A DNA stretch of 64,000 bases from Haliclona indistincta. Its lineage: Eukaryota; Porifera; Demospongiae; Haplosclerida; Chalinidae. Numbering within the stretch: the first letter of the stretch is position 1; every line of letters begins with the position of its first letter. The notes beneath the pieces were generated by a model. It was not told the origin of the DNA and did no database searches. It saw nothing but the letters and a program-made list of their open reading frames with translations. Below are positions 42,214 to 54,200 of this stretch, in pieces. The stretch spans positions 3,988,458 through 4,052,457 of the forward strand of contig OZ024790.1 of NCBI GenBank assembly GCA_964017065.1. Reading direction: 5' to 3'. Position numbers and translations under genes: made by a program.

Positions 42214-45200
42214 CTAGTCACTGCAGGTATCAGTAGCAGCATCAGCAACACACTGTAATAATAAAGATAACAGCTCATGTAGTGATCTATCATCATATAT
42301 ACCACAGCCAAAAAGGACTAAGTTTCCAAGTTGGACACTGTTTGGAAAAGTCCAATGTACAAGGCAGTTTCCAAGGAAACTTTTAGTGTGCAAAACAGTT
42401 TCCAAACTTGTGAAATTTAGTCCATTTCCTGGGGGTTTCCAAGAGTAACAAGAAGTTTCCAAGAAGTTTACAAATGCTGTACAAGGACAGAAATCTTGTA
42501 CACATAGGAAACTCTTGGACATGGACTACTTTTTGGCTGTGTACCTGACTGATCATTGATGCTACATTACGTGCAGTAGGTCCTCCCTCTCCTATGATCC
42601 TCAGTAGCTCATTGAACACATCACTTGGAGTCACATGAGAGAGCACGAATGCCTTGACCTCTTGTAGCAGAGAGTCAGCTTTAGCACGAGCAGTGGTTGT
42701 GGTGTGAGTATCGGTAGCCATTGAGAGGGTGGCATCAGTGATGAACCCATGAGAGTACAGTAGTCTAGCTATGCTGGCAGTATCCTCACACATAGCACTG
42801 TGTAGCTCAAGATACTTGGTCCTCATGATCCTACCAATAGTGTCCTTTGGAAGGCACACAGCTACACGAAATAATGAACAAGAGTCCACTATTATACACA
42901 TTGAGCTCACTGGGTTGATTTGGACGTGAGAGAGCCTTAGAAGGAGACAGAGTGGAGGATGGTGAGACAGAGAGTGCGGCTACAGAAGAGAGAATAATTA
43001 TGTTGTCAGAGAATTAACAAAAAATATTACTCACTAGCTGTAGAGGGAGATGACTGTAGTATTGCAGATGAGGCATCAGAAACTGAAGCTAAATTGAGTG
43101 GATAGTATATTAACTAACATGCTGATCATCATCTACCCCACTCACCATCTGGTGCTGCCAGCCATGCCAGCATCCTCTTATCAGAGCATGGACCAGAACC
43201 AACCTTAGGTCTAACAGAGCAGGTGAGCCAGTGAGGGGAGCTGCTGACTTCACAATGATGAGGAATGGATTCACAGGTCTTGAAGGGACAGAAGAATCCA
43301 TCAGTGAAGCTAACTTGGTTAGTATCAAAGTGACGTGCCTCACAGACTGTAGCCTATGGCATGGTGGATAACGGCTCTGATGTGAGGAGCGACTGACGGG
43401 TGCCCATTGAAGTGAACTGTAAACCAAGCATGGCACTCTACTAGTAGCACTACTCCTCCGAGCTTGCACTTTACACTCACTGCATTAGAACCAAGGATAT
43501 CTTCAAGAGTGAATAGCATATCATTGAGCAAAGCCACTACTAAGGCAGAGAACATACCAAGAGGTATTACCCTGGTGCGACAGAGAAGAACAAGAGGAGC
43601 AAGCTTTACACCAGAGAGAGGAAGAATATTTTTGCAGGTAGGAAGAATGGAGGGAATAAAGAATAAATCTTCAGCATCGATGCACACGGGTGCTATGATT
43701 AGGAGATGTTGTAGTATGGACAGGAAGTCGTTCACTGAGTAACTACACTTCCCCTCCTTATTCACTCGATAATTGGAGCACACGATATCTACTAGTTTTT
43801 TGTTGAATAACCCTTGGTCTCGCAGCCTTCGTACCAATTCCATGTGTTTTGAAAGAAGAGGATACTGAGAGAGAATGAGGTGGAGATCGATGATGCCAAG
43901 ATTCAATATCTCAGTCACTTCACTGAGAATGGCCTGAGGGTCAGTGAAGACCAGGTGAGGAGTGGCATCTTTGAAATACAAGCAGAGAGCAGCGCCATCA
44001 AGAAACACTAGTGCTGCCATCACATCCTCCTCTCCCATACTGAGATTACCTCCTATCTGTATACATTCTGCCAGACCTAAAACACTCTGACCCTCCTTCT
44101 TTGCCTTGCTATCTAGCTCCAGTTCAAATACATACCACCTAGTAGGTATATCTACTCCTGCATCGCCACAAGCATCTATGATCTTCTGCCTTATGGAAGA
44201 TGCCACCTCACTGCGACCCTCTATAACCTGAGTGTTGATCGGGAGGAGAATACCTCCGTCAGCACTAACCTCAATGCACATTGACTTCAGATCACCGAGA
44301 CTCTTCTTCAGCCATCGATTCTTACCGGACAGTGTCTGGTCAAATAGTGACCAGTGCTTGTCAGCATGAGTGCCGATCAGAAGGAACTTATGCTCTGAAG
44401 AACTGCCTTCCTTGGAGTGCTTGACAGACGAGAGGGTACGTACGAGATCTTCATTGTCCTCAAGTTGAGATTTATCTAGTTTCGTTGACTGGCGAAGATG
44501 CTGGTCATCTTTGACATACTCATACTGGAGCTTATCATTGATAGAGCGGTTGAATTTCGAGGCTACTATGTTGACTGTGCTACCCCTGACAAATGCAAGT
44601 ACGAGGCTGATGAATGACGGCTGTCCACCTGAGTCTATTAAGTGGACAAAGGTCTTCCTTGTCTTGTTTTCTTTCGAGAAATCAGTGGTTGTGATAAGCT
44701 TATTGACGATATCTGAAGTTATACCTTCCACTTTTACAGGAACTGGTGAAGGATTAGTGTCCTCGACACTCTCTTCTGGTGATGAAACAGTGGAGTAGAC
44801 CAGTGAAGTAGCTGGTGATAGCACTGGAGGAGTGTGATCCACATCAGATGGTTCCTGTGCACTACTCTCAGTGGCTGCAGCAGTGGTGCTGGTGGCTGGT
44901 TGAGGAGGAGCAGCACGAGATGGATTGAGCTCAATCATCTTCACCTCCTCTGCGATGTATTTGAGGTAGGTATCGTCATCGAGCTCTGTCCATGTAACAT
45001 CTCCACTGCCATCGGCTTTGATGCGGTAGAAAGAGATGGCTCTGGTTGCTCGTGTTGCTAACGGTGTGCTGGTCCTTCTAGGAGGAGGTGGTAGGCCAAG
45101 CAGGAGATATCTGATGCCAGTCTTGCCCACACCAGGAGGACCAGTTATAAGAGCTTTAATGATGAGAACTTCTGTAACACCTTCTCGCATAGCCCTTTGT

Positions 45201-48200
45201 ACTAGCTGTGTATAGGAAGCCTCTGTGGGGAAGAATTATTATACATTATCACATTGTTAGTAAGCTAGTAATATAACTAACAAAGCTTGAACTAGCTAAC
45301 ATAATAAAAAAAACCATTCCACTATAAGGCACGAGGAATGTTGATGAAAGAAATGGGATAGGATAAAACTACACTGTTACAAACATGTTGCCTTCTTTGA
45401 AGGGATAAAAGAGTGTAGGGGGTACACTGTTCTTTTCCTTCTTGTTATTAAGGGAAAAAAGAGTGTGGGGTACACTGTTTGTCTCCATCATAATGATGGA
45501 AGAAAAGAGTGTGGGGTACACTGTTTGTCTCCATCTTTGATGGAAGAAAAGAGTGTGGGGTACACTGTTTGTCTCCATCTTTGATGGAAGTAAAGAGTGT
45601 GGGGTACACTGTTTGTCTCCATCATAATGATGGAAGAAAGGAGTGTGGGGTACACTGTTTGCTGCTGTGCATGTTTCTCACGAATATCATCGCATATGTT
45701 TCTCACGAAAACCATCGCATTATCTTGACAGTAACTGCTGTTTAGCAAATTTAAGGTGTGGATTACTTGAATGGAATTGTGACTCTGGACTAATCTCTGA
45801 GGCACGGTGTTAAATTCTTCAGCCTTTGGTTACAAGGTGTTAAATCCTTCAGCCTTTGGTTATAAGGGCCAAAAGCTGCATTTTAGCATGGATAGCAGCA
45901 TTTTAGTCAAGATGGCAGCAGTATACTAGAGAGAATGATGGATGAAGGCTCAAAGAAAATGGACATACTAGATGAAGATGGAAGGATGGATGACAGCAGT
46001 ATACTAGATGAGGGAAGGATGGATAGCAGCAGCATACTAGATGAGAGAAGGATAGATAGCAGCAGCATACTAGATGAAGATGGAATGATGGATAGCAGCA
46101 TGCTAGATGAAGATGGAATGATGGATAGCAGCAGCATACTACATGAGAGAATACTGAATGAAGACTCAGAGAGATTGATGGATAGCAGCAAATTACTTGA
46201 TTGTAAAGGTAAGCATTAAAAGGACAATTGAATAATAATTATTATGAAGCTTGTTCTCTTTAGAAATGTGTGAGAACTGTGGTAGTGAAGCAGACATCTT
46301 CTGCAAGCAGTGTGACTTTCATTACTGTACTATGTGTTCTACTGCAAGACATAAACATCCTGCAAGAAAAACACATATTCTCACAGTGCTACGCCAAAGA
46401 GATTCACTTCCTCTGTCTCATGAAGGTAAGATTACTGGGCTTCAGTTGTGTATGTATGATACTATTGCTGTATCGGTGTGATAGAGCCAAGGGGTACTAC
46501 GTAGAATTTAATGTAGACTGATGATAAAAAATAAAACTGACTTCACTATACATTGTACACCGCTCTTTCTCTACAATAATATGTGGCCCATGAAATAAGC
46601 ATTTGACATCAATGTGATTCTAATTTCCATAATCACAAATTTTTGTGAACTGTTTTCAATTCACGAATAACATACATTTTAATGTGTAAAGTATTGGCTA
46701 GTTAACAGCCAGTACAGTAACTCTCCTGATGTAACCTACTATGTGTGTTGAGCTTGAAATAATCATTATCCTTCTGATTTGTAGCTGATTTTGACCTCAC
46801 AATGACTGGATTGCTACTGAAGAAATTCAATCTAACCACCTTCAAAGATTGGCAGTTAAGGGCAATCAAGGCTCTCGTTGGTGGACAAGATGCTCTTGTA
46901 GTACAGCCTACTGGTTCCGGAAAAAGCCTGTGCTATCAGTTTCCAGCAATATGGTTGAAGAAGACAACAGTCGTTTTGACTCCAACTATCAGCTTAATGG
47001 ATGATCAATCAAGTTCATTGTCTTCTAAAGGAATCAAAGCAACGTTTTTGGGCACAGCACAGCAAGACACGCAGATACCTCACAAATTGCTCGCAGGTGA
47101 ATATGAGATCGTATTTGTTACTCCAGAGAGTTTCTTTGCTGACAATGGGCAACCTAGAGAGCTTTTTAAACAGCTAAACTGCAAAAATAGAATTGGAGTG
47201 ATAGCCCTTGACGAAGCTCATTTGTTTTCTTCCTGGATTTCATTTCGGTAAGTTCTATTTATGGTGTCACACTTTTGCATTATAATTGTGTATAATTCAT
47301 TATTACAGGCCAAAGTATGCACATGTTGCTGAGCTTCATTCTCATTTCACTGGAATTCCGATTGCTGTTTTGACTGCTACTGCTACACCTCCTGTACAAG
47401 CCAAGCTTCTTAGTCTATTGATCAACCCAGTTAGAGAAATTGCATCAGTAAACAAGCCAAATGTTGCCTATATTGTGAAGCAACTGCGACCATTGCCTAA
47501 AGGTACTAACCATACACTTGCTAGCTCAGCGTTACTGTATAAATGCACACAATAATTTATTTCATGGGCTTTTGCATATACTCTTACACACAAAACTATT
47601 CTTGTTTAGTTTAGTTAATCCACAAAACATACCCACAAAAATTCTGCATCTAGAGCTATTTTATGTGTACACAGGTTCTGTAGTTGATGACGACTACGAG
47701 TGCAAATTTACACACCTTGCTCATCAAGTGCTACCACACATTCAGAAAAGAAGGGCAATTGTCTATCTTGATGCTGCTAAGGATGTACCTAGGCTTGCCA
47801 TTGCGCTTTGTCGTTCTGGCCTAAAATCTTGTGCCTACCATGGGAAGAACATGTCGACACATGATAAGTTGCGAGCACTTGAGAATTGGAAGAATGGGGA
47901 AGTTGAAGTAATGGTTAGCACTTCCGCCTTTGGTCTGGGTATTGATCGTGGAGATGTAGAAGCAGTTGTAAAAATTGGTGTTCCAAAATCTATAGAGGAT
48001 ATGGTACAGATGTTTGGTCGAGGTGGAAGAGATGGACGAAATGCTCAAGGTATGATCGAACTTAATCTCATAATTAATTAATTGAGCTGTGTATACATAA
48101 ATTTTAGGAATATTGTTGTACAGAGAAGATGATTTACAGATGGCTTGCTATTGGTGCAAGAGCAGTCAAGACCAATGTATTTTGACTCAATTTCAAGACA

Positions 48201-51200
48201 GCTGGAAGTAAGATTATTCTAGTGATAGCTAGTTATAACTGTTGACATGTACTATGCAATAAGTGATTAGTCTGTTAATAGCGTATTAACATTCCGATTT
48301 TGTGTACACTTCCAGGTTTGTTTATGCTCATCTAAATGGCAAGTGCAGGAGACATGTGATTTTGGAATACTTTGGAGAAGATCCGAGCACAGCATTAGCA
48401 CCAACAAGCCAGTGCTGTGATATTTGCACCACAAGCCCTCAAGACTTGGTTGATGTCCAAAAGCAGATGGAGATAATTGTTAGAGCTATCTTCGAGCTGT
48501 GTGCAATCAATGCTACCGGAGAGAAGAAGGTATACATGCATGCTAGAGGTGAAAGTTAATGCATAAGTCAATTTCTTCTTACAGATTGCTGAGTGGATAC
48601 GAGGTTCACAGTCAGATCGTATGAAAAAGCTAAAATTGTCTGATTCTCAGACGTATGGCTCTGGCATGTTTCTTCAACTATCACTTGATACCTGGAGGCA
48701 ACTGATTAAGATAGCATGGCTGAATGGCCTTCTCACCCGGACAATGAGTTTGGGAGTTGCTATAGGAAAACACTACAACATCGCATTTAACACATATCAA
48801 GTACGTACCGCAAATACTCACATACTAGTGCAACATACATAGTAGTAATTATAACTGATAATTTATGTACATGTACCCTAACTGCATGTCTCTCCTGCTT
48901 GTTACATTGTAATCAATTTAGTACTTGTAATTCATACACAATGACAGAGATTGAGCTACTTTAACAATACATTATTACGGAAACACATGTAAAACTTTAA
49001 CTGATTGCAGCACATGTAAGGTAGACATGTCAAACAAATAATTCATTTTGCTTTGTTATTGTTCTTTATAGGTGTCGTCAGAAGGTCAAAACTTCCTTAC
49101 CACTCCTACTAGTGTTTTGTCACCTAGTCTTGAACTTGGCGCAAGACAATCTGCTGACCTCTCTTCTGATCTCTCTACTGATTCCTCCACAAAAACAAGA
49201 GTTAGTTCCACTTCGACAAAACGAAAATCCAAAGGGACCCAAGCATTACCTATCATCCGCACTCTATTGTCACAAAGTGAAAACTGGTTTGAAATCACAT
49301 CTCCTGATGACTACCAATACCCTGGAGTATTTCAACAAGACCATCCACGAAGAGTAGCATTTTGTTCAGATGTAACGTCACTTCCATTTTATGATGCATC
49401 CAACGAACACTTCCTTTTCGATGACATCCAATTCGGAAAAGGACACATTCGTGGAATTCGCACAACTAGCATGAATGTAAATGGGACAGAAGAAGATGTT
49501 TGTTACAAGATAGCGCCATGTAAAGGAGTGAAAGTTTGCGGTAATGCTGACTGTTCTTATGTCACATCGACCAGAGAGAGCAAAGCCTGTCCAAATCATC
49601 CTACCATCAACCTCGAACTAACTAAAGATTGTCTAGTGGATTTTTACTATATTTGGCCGAAGGATTGTGAAGATAAAAGAAGATGGATAGGTGGTCTACT
49701 AAGATGCGGCGATATGAGAGATAACAATCTTCATTCGCACCCTCTCAACCCACCTGCCAAGATTCCAGTGAAGGTAGAGGCCGACATAAGAAGGGCACTA
49801 GTTGAAAATCCACGGCTAAAAACCTCTGACATAATGATTGGTATGTACATTAATAATAATTGTATCATGCACACTATAAGTATTGTCTTTAACAGGAAAA
49901 GGTTTGGCATACATGCCCAGCGCAGCATCGTTGGCAGCAACACACAAAGGCAAAATGAAAAACCTAAGACTGTCAACTCTGCGTGACAGTCATGTGGATC
50001 CAAAATCTTGCATACTGAAGCTTGAAAAAAGCTTGCTAGAGTATGACAGCACTACTAAAGAGAGCATCGGATTACAGGGTAAATTTAGCGTAGTGGTGCT
50101 AGTAACATGTTGCCTTAATGTATGTGCATACAGGGGGACATTTTGCCACATACCAAGAACTTGGTCATCCTTATGTGCAAGATTTTAGTGTTGGTAGAGA
50201 GTTTACCTGGGTCCTATGCATGAGCCCTCTTATGGCTAAAGTTCTTGGAAACTCTGACTTCATTGAAGTGGATGCTACCTTCAAAACTTCTATCGAGCTT
50301 GGTAACACAATCAATGTAGTTACATTTGACTATGAGACACTGCAATGTAAGCTACAATTAAGCTGACAAAAAGAAACTTATATGTATAATTTTGTTTATA
50401 CACAGGGATGGTTGTTGCCAGAGTGTGGTTAAACCAACTAGATGCGGCAGCTTACACCACATGCTTTACAGTGTTGTTTCGCAAAGTTAAAGAATTATGC
50501 CCTACCTTTGTGATAGGAAAGTCTCTAGTAGGAATTGTAGCAGATTGGTCAGATACGCAGATCAAGGGACTAGAAGGTGCCATTGGGGAGGAGACTGTTG
50601 CCAATGTGATGAAAGGCTGTCAAGTTAGTTATTAAGTCTGTGTACCAAACATGAGTTATGATTTGTCTATTTTAAACAAGGTTCACTTCATGAGATCAGT
50701 CAAAAGAGTAGGGGAACGGCTCAAGGAATGTTCAGTAGAGTCACGGCAAGTGTTTGTCAGCCTTGGTTATGCAATATTGGAAGCCAAAACCAAAGAAGAA
50801 GTAGACATTTTATTCAAGGCTATGTGTGGAGAAACCGGACTGGAAAGTGCAATTCACTTAGTGTCAAAAAAACATGAAAAATACGCTACTCAACACAACC
50901 CAATGTGGTGGACTACAAGTGCTAAGTGGGTTGAATGGTGGACAAGACCTAAACATTTGAGTGAGTTAGTTTGTTTTATACCAATAATTATTAATTGTCT
51001 TACAGAAATGCTGTCGGCTACTTGCGCGGACATGAGTGAGGCTACTTTCCAACAAATTCCAAATTCAACCAATGCAGTTGAATCGTACAATCGACTGTGC
51101 AAAGGCAGTTCACCAGACCCTCTCGAAGTGGCTATGATGACTACTTACAAGCTAGACATGGCAGCTGCTATGCAGCACTTGGCTGTGCTTAGTGGAATGA

Positions 51201-54200
51201 CAGTAACCTATGAAAGACAAACTCCTGAAGCAAGAAGTGTTCGCTCCAGTGCACAAAGCAAAGCCAGGAATAAGAGGAGGTTTACCAAAGCTGTGGATGA
51301 TGCACAAGGTCCACCTGACAAGATTAGAGATTTTAGTGAGTCCTGTTAACAAGTTAGAATGCACAAACTAATTGTTTATTCATGTAGCCGACGACAGTGC
51401 CACTCCTACACGTAAGCGAAGAAAGACAAAGCCAGAAGCTATGACGAAGACTACAGATTTGACAGTGCAATTTGAAATTACGGAGAATGATCTTGAAGCA
51501 ATAAGAAGAGGAGAAATGCTAAATGATTGCCATATCAATTCGGCTTCAGCGTTAATCAAGGAGGCTTTTCCCAAAATCAAAGGTCTACAGAACACTCTAA
51601 ATGAACAAAGAAAAAATGGTTTTAAGCCTGCTGGTGATGGAAGCATCCAGATCTTATATTGCGGAGGCGACACAAAGCACTGGGTAACGACATGCTCACT
51701 AAACAACACAGTACTCCTGTATGACAGTCTTCCACAAGGTTCAGTACCAGTAGAACTGCAAAGACAAATCAAAACCATCTATGGAGAAACTACCAAGGAG
51801 GTAGTTTTACCCTTGGTTCAGAAACAAACGAACAAAGTCGATTGTGGATGCTATGCCATAGCCTGGGCACTTCATTTGGCCCTTGGAGAGAAACCTGAGA
51901 ACATGCGGCTAGAAACCAAGTCTATTCGACAACACTTAGAGCAAATTTTGGTCCAAAAGGAGCTGACACCATTCCCAAACACTGTCAAGAACAGTCGCCG
52001 CACACACAACACTACCATTCCACTAACTGTATAATTAATTAGATGAATAATGAATCTTGATGATCTTAATTTCTTAAAACAATGTAGTGTAATAGAAAAA
52101 CAGTGTACCCCACACTCTTTACTTCCATCAAAGATGGGGATAAACAGTGTACCCTGCACTCTTTTCTTCCATCAAAGATGGGGATAAACAGTGTACCCCG
52201 CACTCTTTTCTTCCATCAAAGATGGGGATAAACAGTGTACCCTACGCTCTTTTTTTCCATCATTATGATGGAGACAAACAGTGTACCCCGCACTCTTTTC
52301 TTCCATCAAAGATGGAGACAAACAGTGTACCCCACACTCTTTTCTTCCATCATTATGATGGAGACAAACAGTGTACCCCACACTCTTTTTTCCCTTAATA
52401 ACAAGAAGGAGAGCAACAGTGTACCCCCTACACTCTTTTACTCCATCATTGACGGAAAATCAGCCAAAACAGTGCAATGTTGTACGGAACCGTCAGGCTA
52501 CTGAATAACAGTGTGCTTGAACGGTAGAGTTTTGTTCATCATGTAACAACTGGAGCTTGGCTATGTGATAACAAGTATGGACGTTAGCACCAGCTCTCTG
52601 GTATGCCATTGGAAATTTTGGGGTCTCTTGGATCTTTAGCAATGCAGCAAGATACAGCTCTAATCCTTAGATAATAATTATTTGCGCATAAACTATGCAA
52701 ACAGAACAATGGCGACAGGCAATTAGAGTTAGGAGACTAGAAGAAATATTAATGAAATGCTCATGTGTTAAAAACCATTGAATGCTCATGAATGCTCATG
52801 TAGTAAAATAATTATAACGCATTGTACAGGAATTAAACCTCAACCAGGAATGTATTTTATCCACAAATACAACCATCCTTCACATCCACTGCACCTAATT
52901 TCTAAAAAAGAACAGAAATGGGTATCATGTTGGGGGGTTAGGACCCGTATGTTTCATTGTTGGGGGAGTGACTGCCACCTCGATCCCTATAGACCATTTT
53001 AGTCGTTAATAGGCGCGAACGGTATTGTGCTGCAGGTTAAACGCTTTGCTGGCTGTTCGAGAGATAGAAACACGCGTTTTTAAGCTCTAATAACTCAAAC
53101 GAGCAATATACTTTCGTTTGTGTATGTTAAGTACCTAGCTAAGCAGCAAAATGCGAAGCCTTGTGATTTGCCTGCACCAAAATACCGTCAAAATGGCGGC
53201 GTCGACCCGGTCATGTCCGGGCGAGCGCAGATAAACTTATAACGCCTAAAATGGTCTATGGTACTGTCAACCATACTACCAACCATACTGCAAATAGCAG
53301 ATGCAGATGTTTTGTAGCAACAAAATCAAGCAACTAAACAACATGTAATAGCTGTTGTACAAAGATGCAAGCTGTTGTACTGCAAATAATGCAAAGGTGT
53401 AGCTGGGAGCATGCAGACATATCAAAACCTTTGTCAAAAGTACCATGTATTATGTCACGTAGAGCTCGTTAACCCTTTAACCCCTATTGTCGCCATTTGG
53501 CGACATACATACTCCAGACACCATAACTTTATCAAAAAGTGCAAAAATATCCCAAAATTAAGCCAAATTGAAGAATACAAATAACCGCAAAAAATTGACT
53601 GGTTTTCGGCGTGCCCCCTGCTCTAAACGTTATGGCGACGGCATTTTCTATGGCTTCAGTGCAAATTTCACAACATTTTAGGAAAAAAAAATGGCAGCCA
53701 AGAAAATTTGGACATTTTATGGCTTCAGGGTGCTCGCAAACACATTTTTGTGCATTCTCTATGATCTGGGCTACATTTTGCACTCACCAAACCACTGCTA
53801 TTTGTGTGTGCTTTTCAGTAGCCAGCCCCAAAGTACTAACTTTGAGCAAAATTTGACGAGGTCGTTGCACTTTATCGGCTTCACTTTCGAAGTGGGAGGG
53901 GCATATTGGCCGACTTGAGTGTGGGCAATTGCGGCTACTCACTGGGGTAAAAGGACGCAAATTTGAGACCAGTAGCACAAAAGACACACGAGATATTCAC
54001 GAGAGAAGTGGTCAGCATTTATGAGGTTAAAATTTCAGCTGGATAATTTAGTAATTAAAGGGTTAACAAGCTCCTGTACTAAATCATGTATGAAAAAATA
54101 CATATTTCTCTACTTTTAGGCTCATAGATCCGTATTATCAACTTTGTTTGGCCGGAATTGCACTGCCAAGAGTGTCATGCAGCTTCAACACACCATGTAT

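Larger units (their letters stand above)
45371..52480. mobile_element. RecQ-MULE-Ulp1 DNA transposon with hairpin-array ends
   Basis: Long inverted ends made of tandem ~45-57-bp units (left about 45371-45660, right about 52100-52480) flank one plus-strand gene (45935-52034). The outermost unit on each side starts CACTGTT in inward orientation. A target-site duplication could not be fixed by eye, so end points are approximate. Inserted antisense in the largest intron of gene B; gene A lacks it. Confidence 0.8.

Noticed and set aside
43110..43469. 119-codon minus frame at the end of the gene B GTPase exon
   Set aside because: It is a third frame, neither the upstream gene B frame nor the gene A-homologous frame after the frameshift.
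45371..45660. CRISPR-like regular repeats in the end arrays and at 41285-41518
   Set aside because: Direct repeats without unique spacers, in a eukaryotic intron-rich genome; they are transposon ends and a minisatellite.
45369..45805. VPHTLF-repeat frames in the inverted-end arrays (also 52147-52504)
   Set aside because: They are translations of the tandem hairpin units and appear in several frames and strands.
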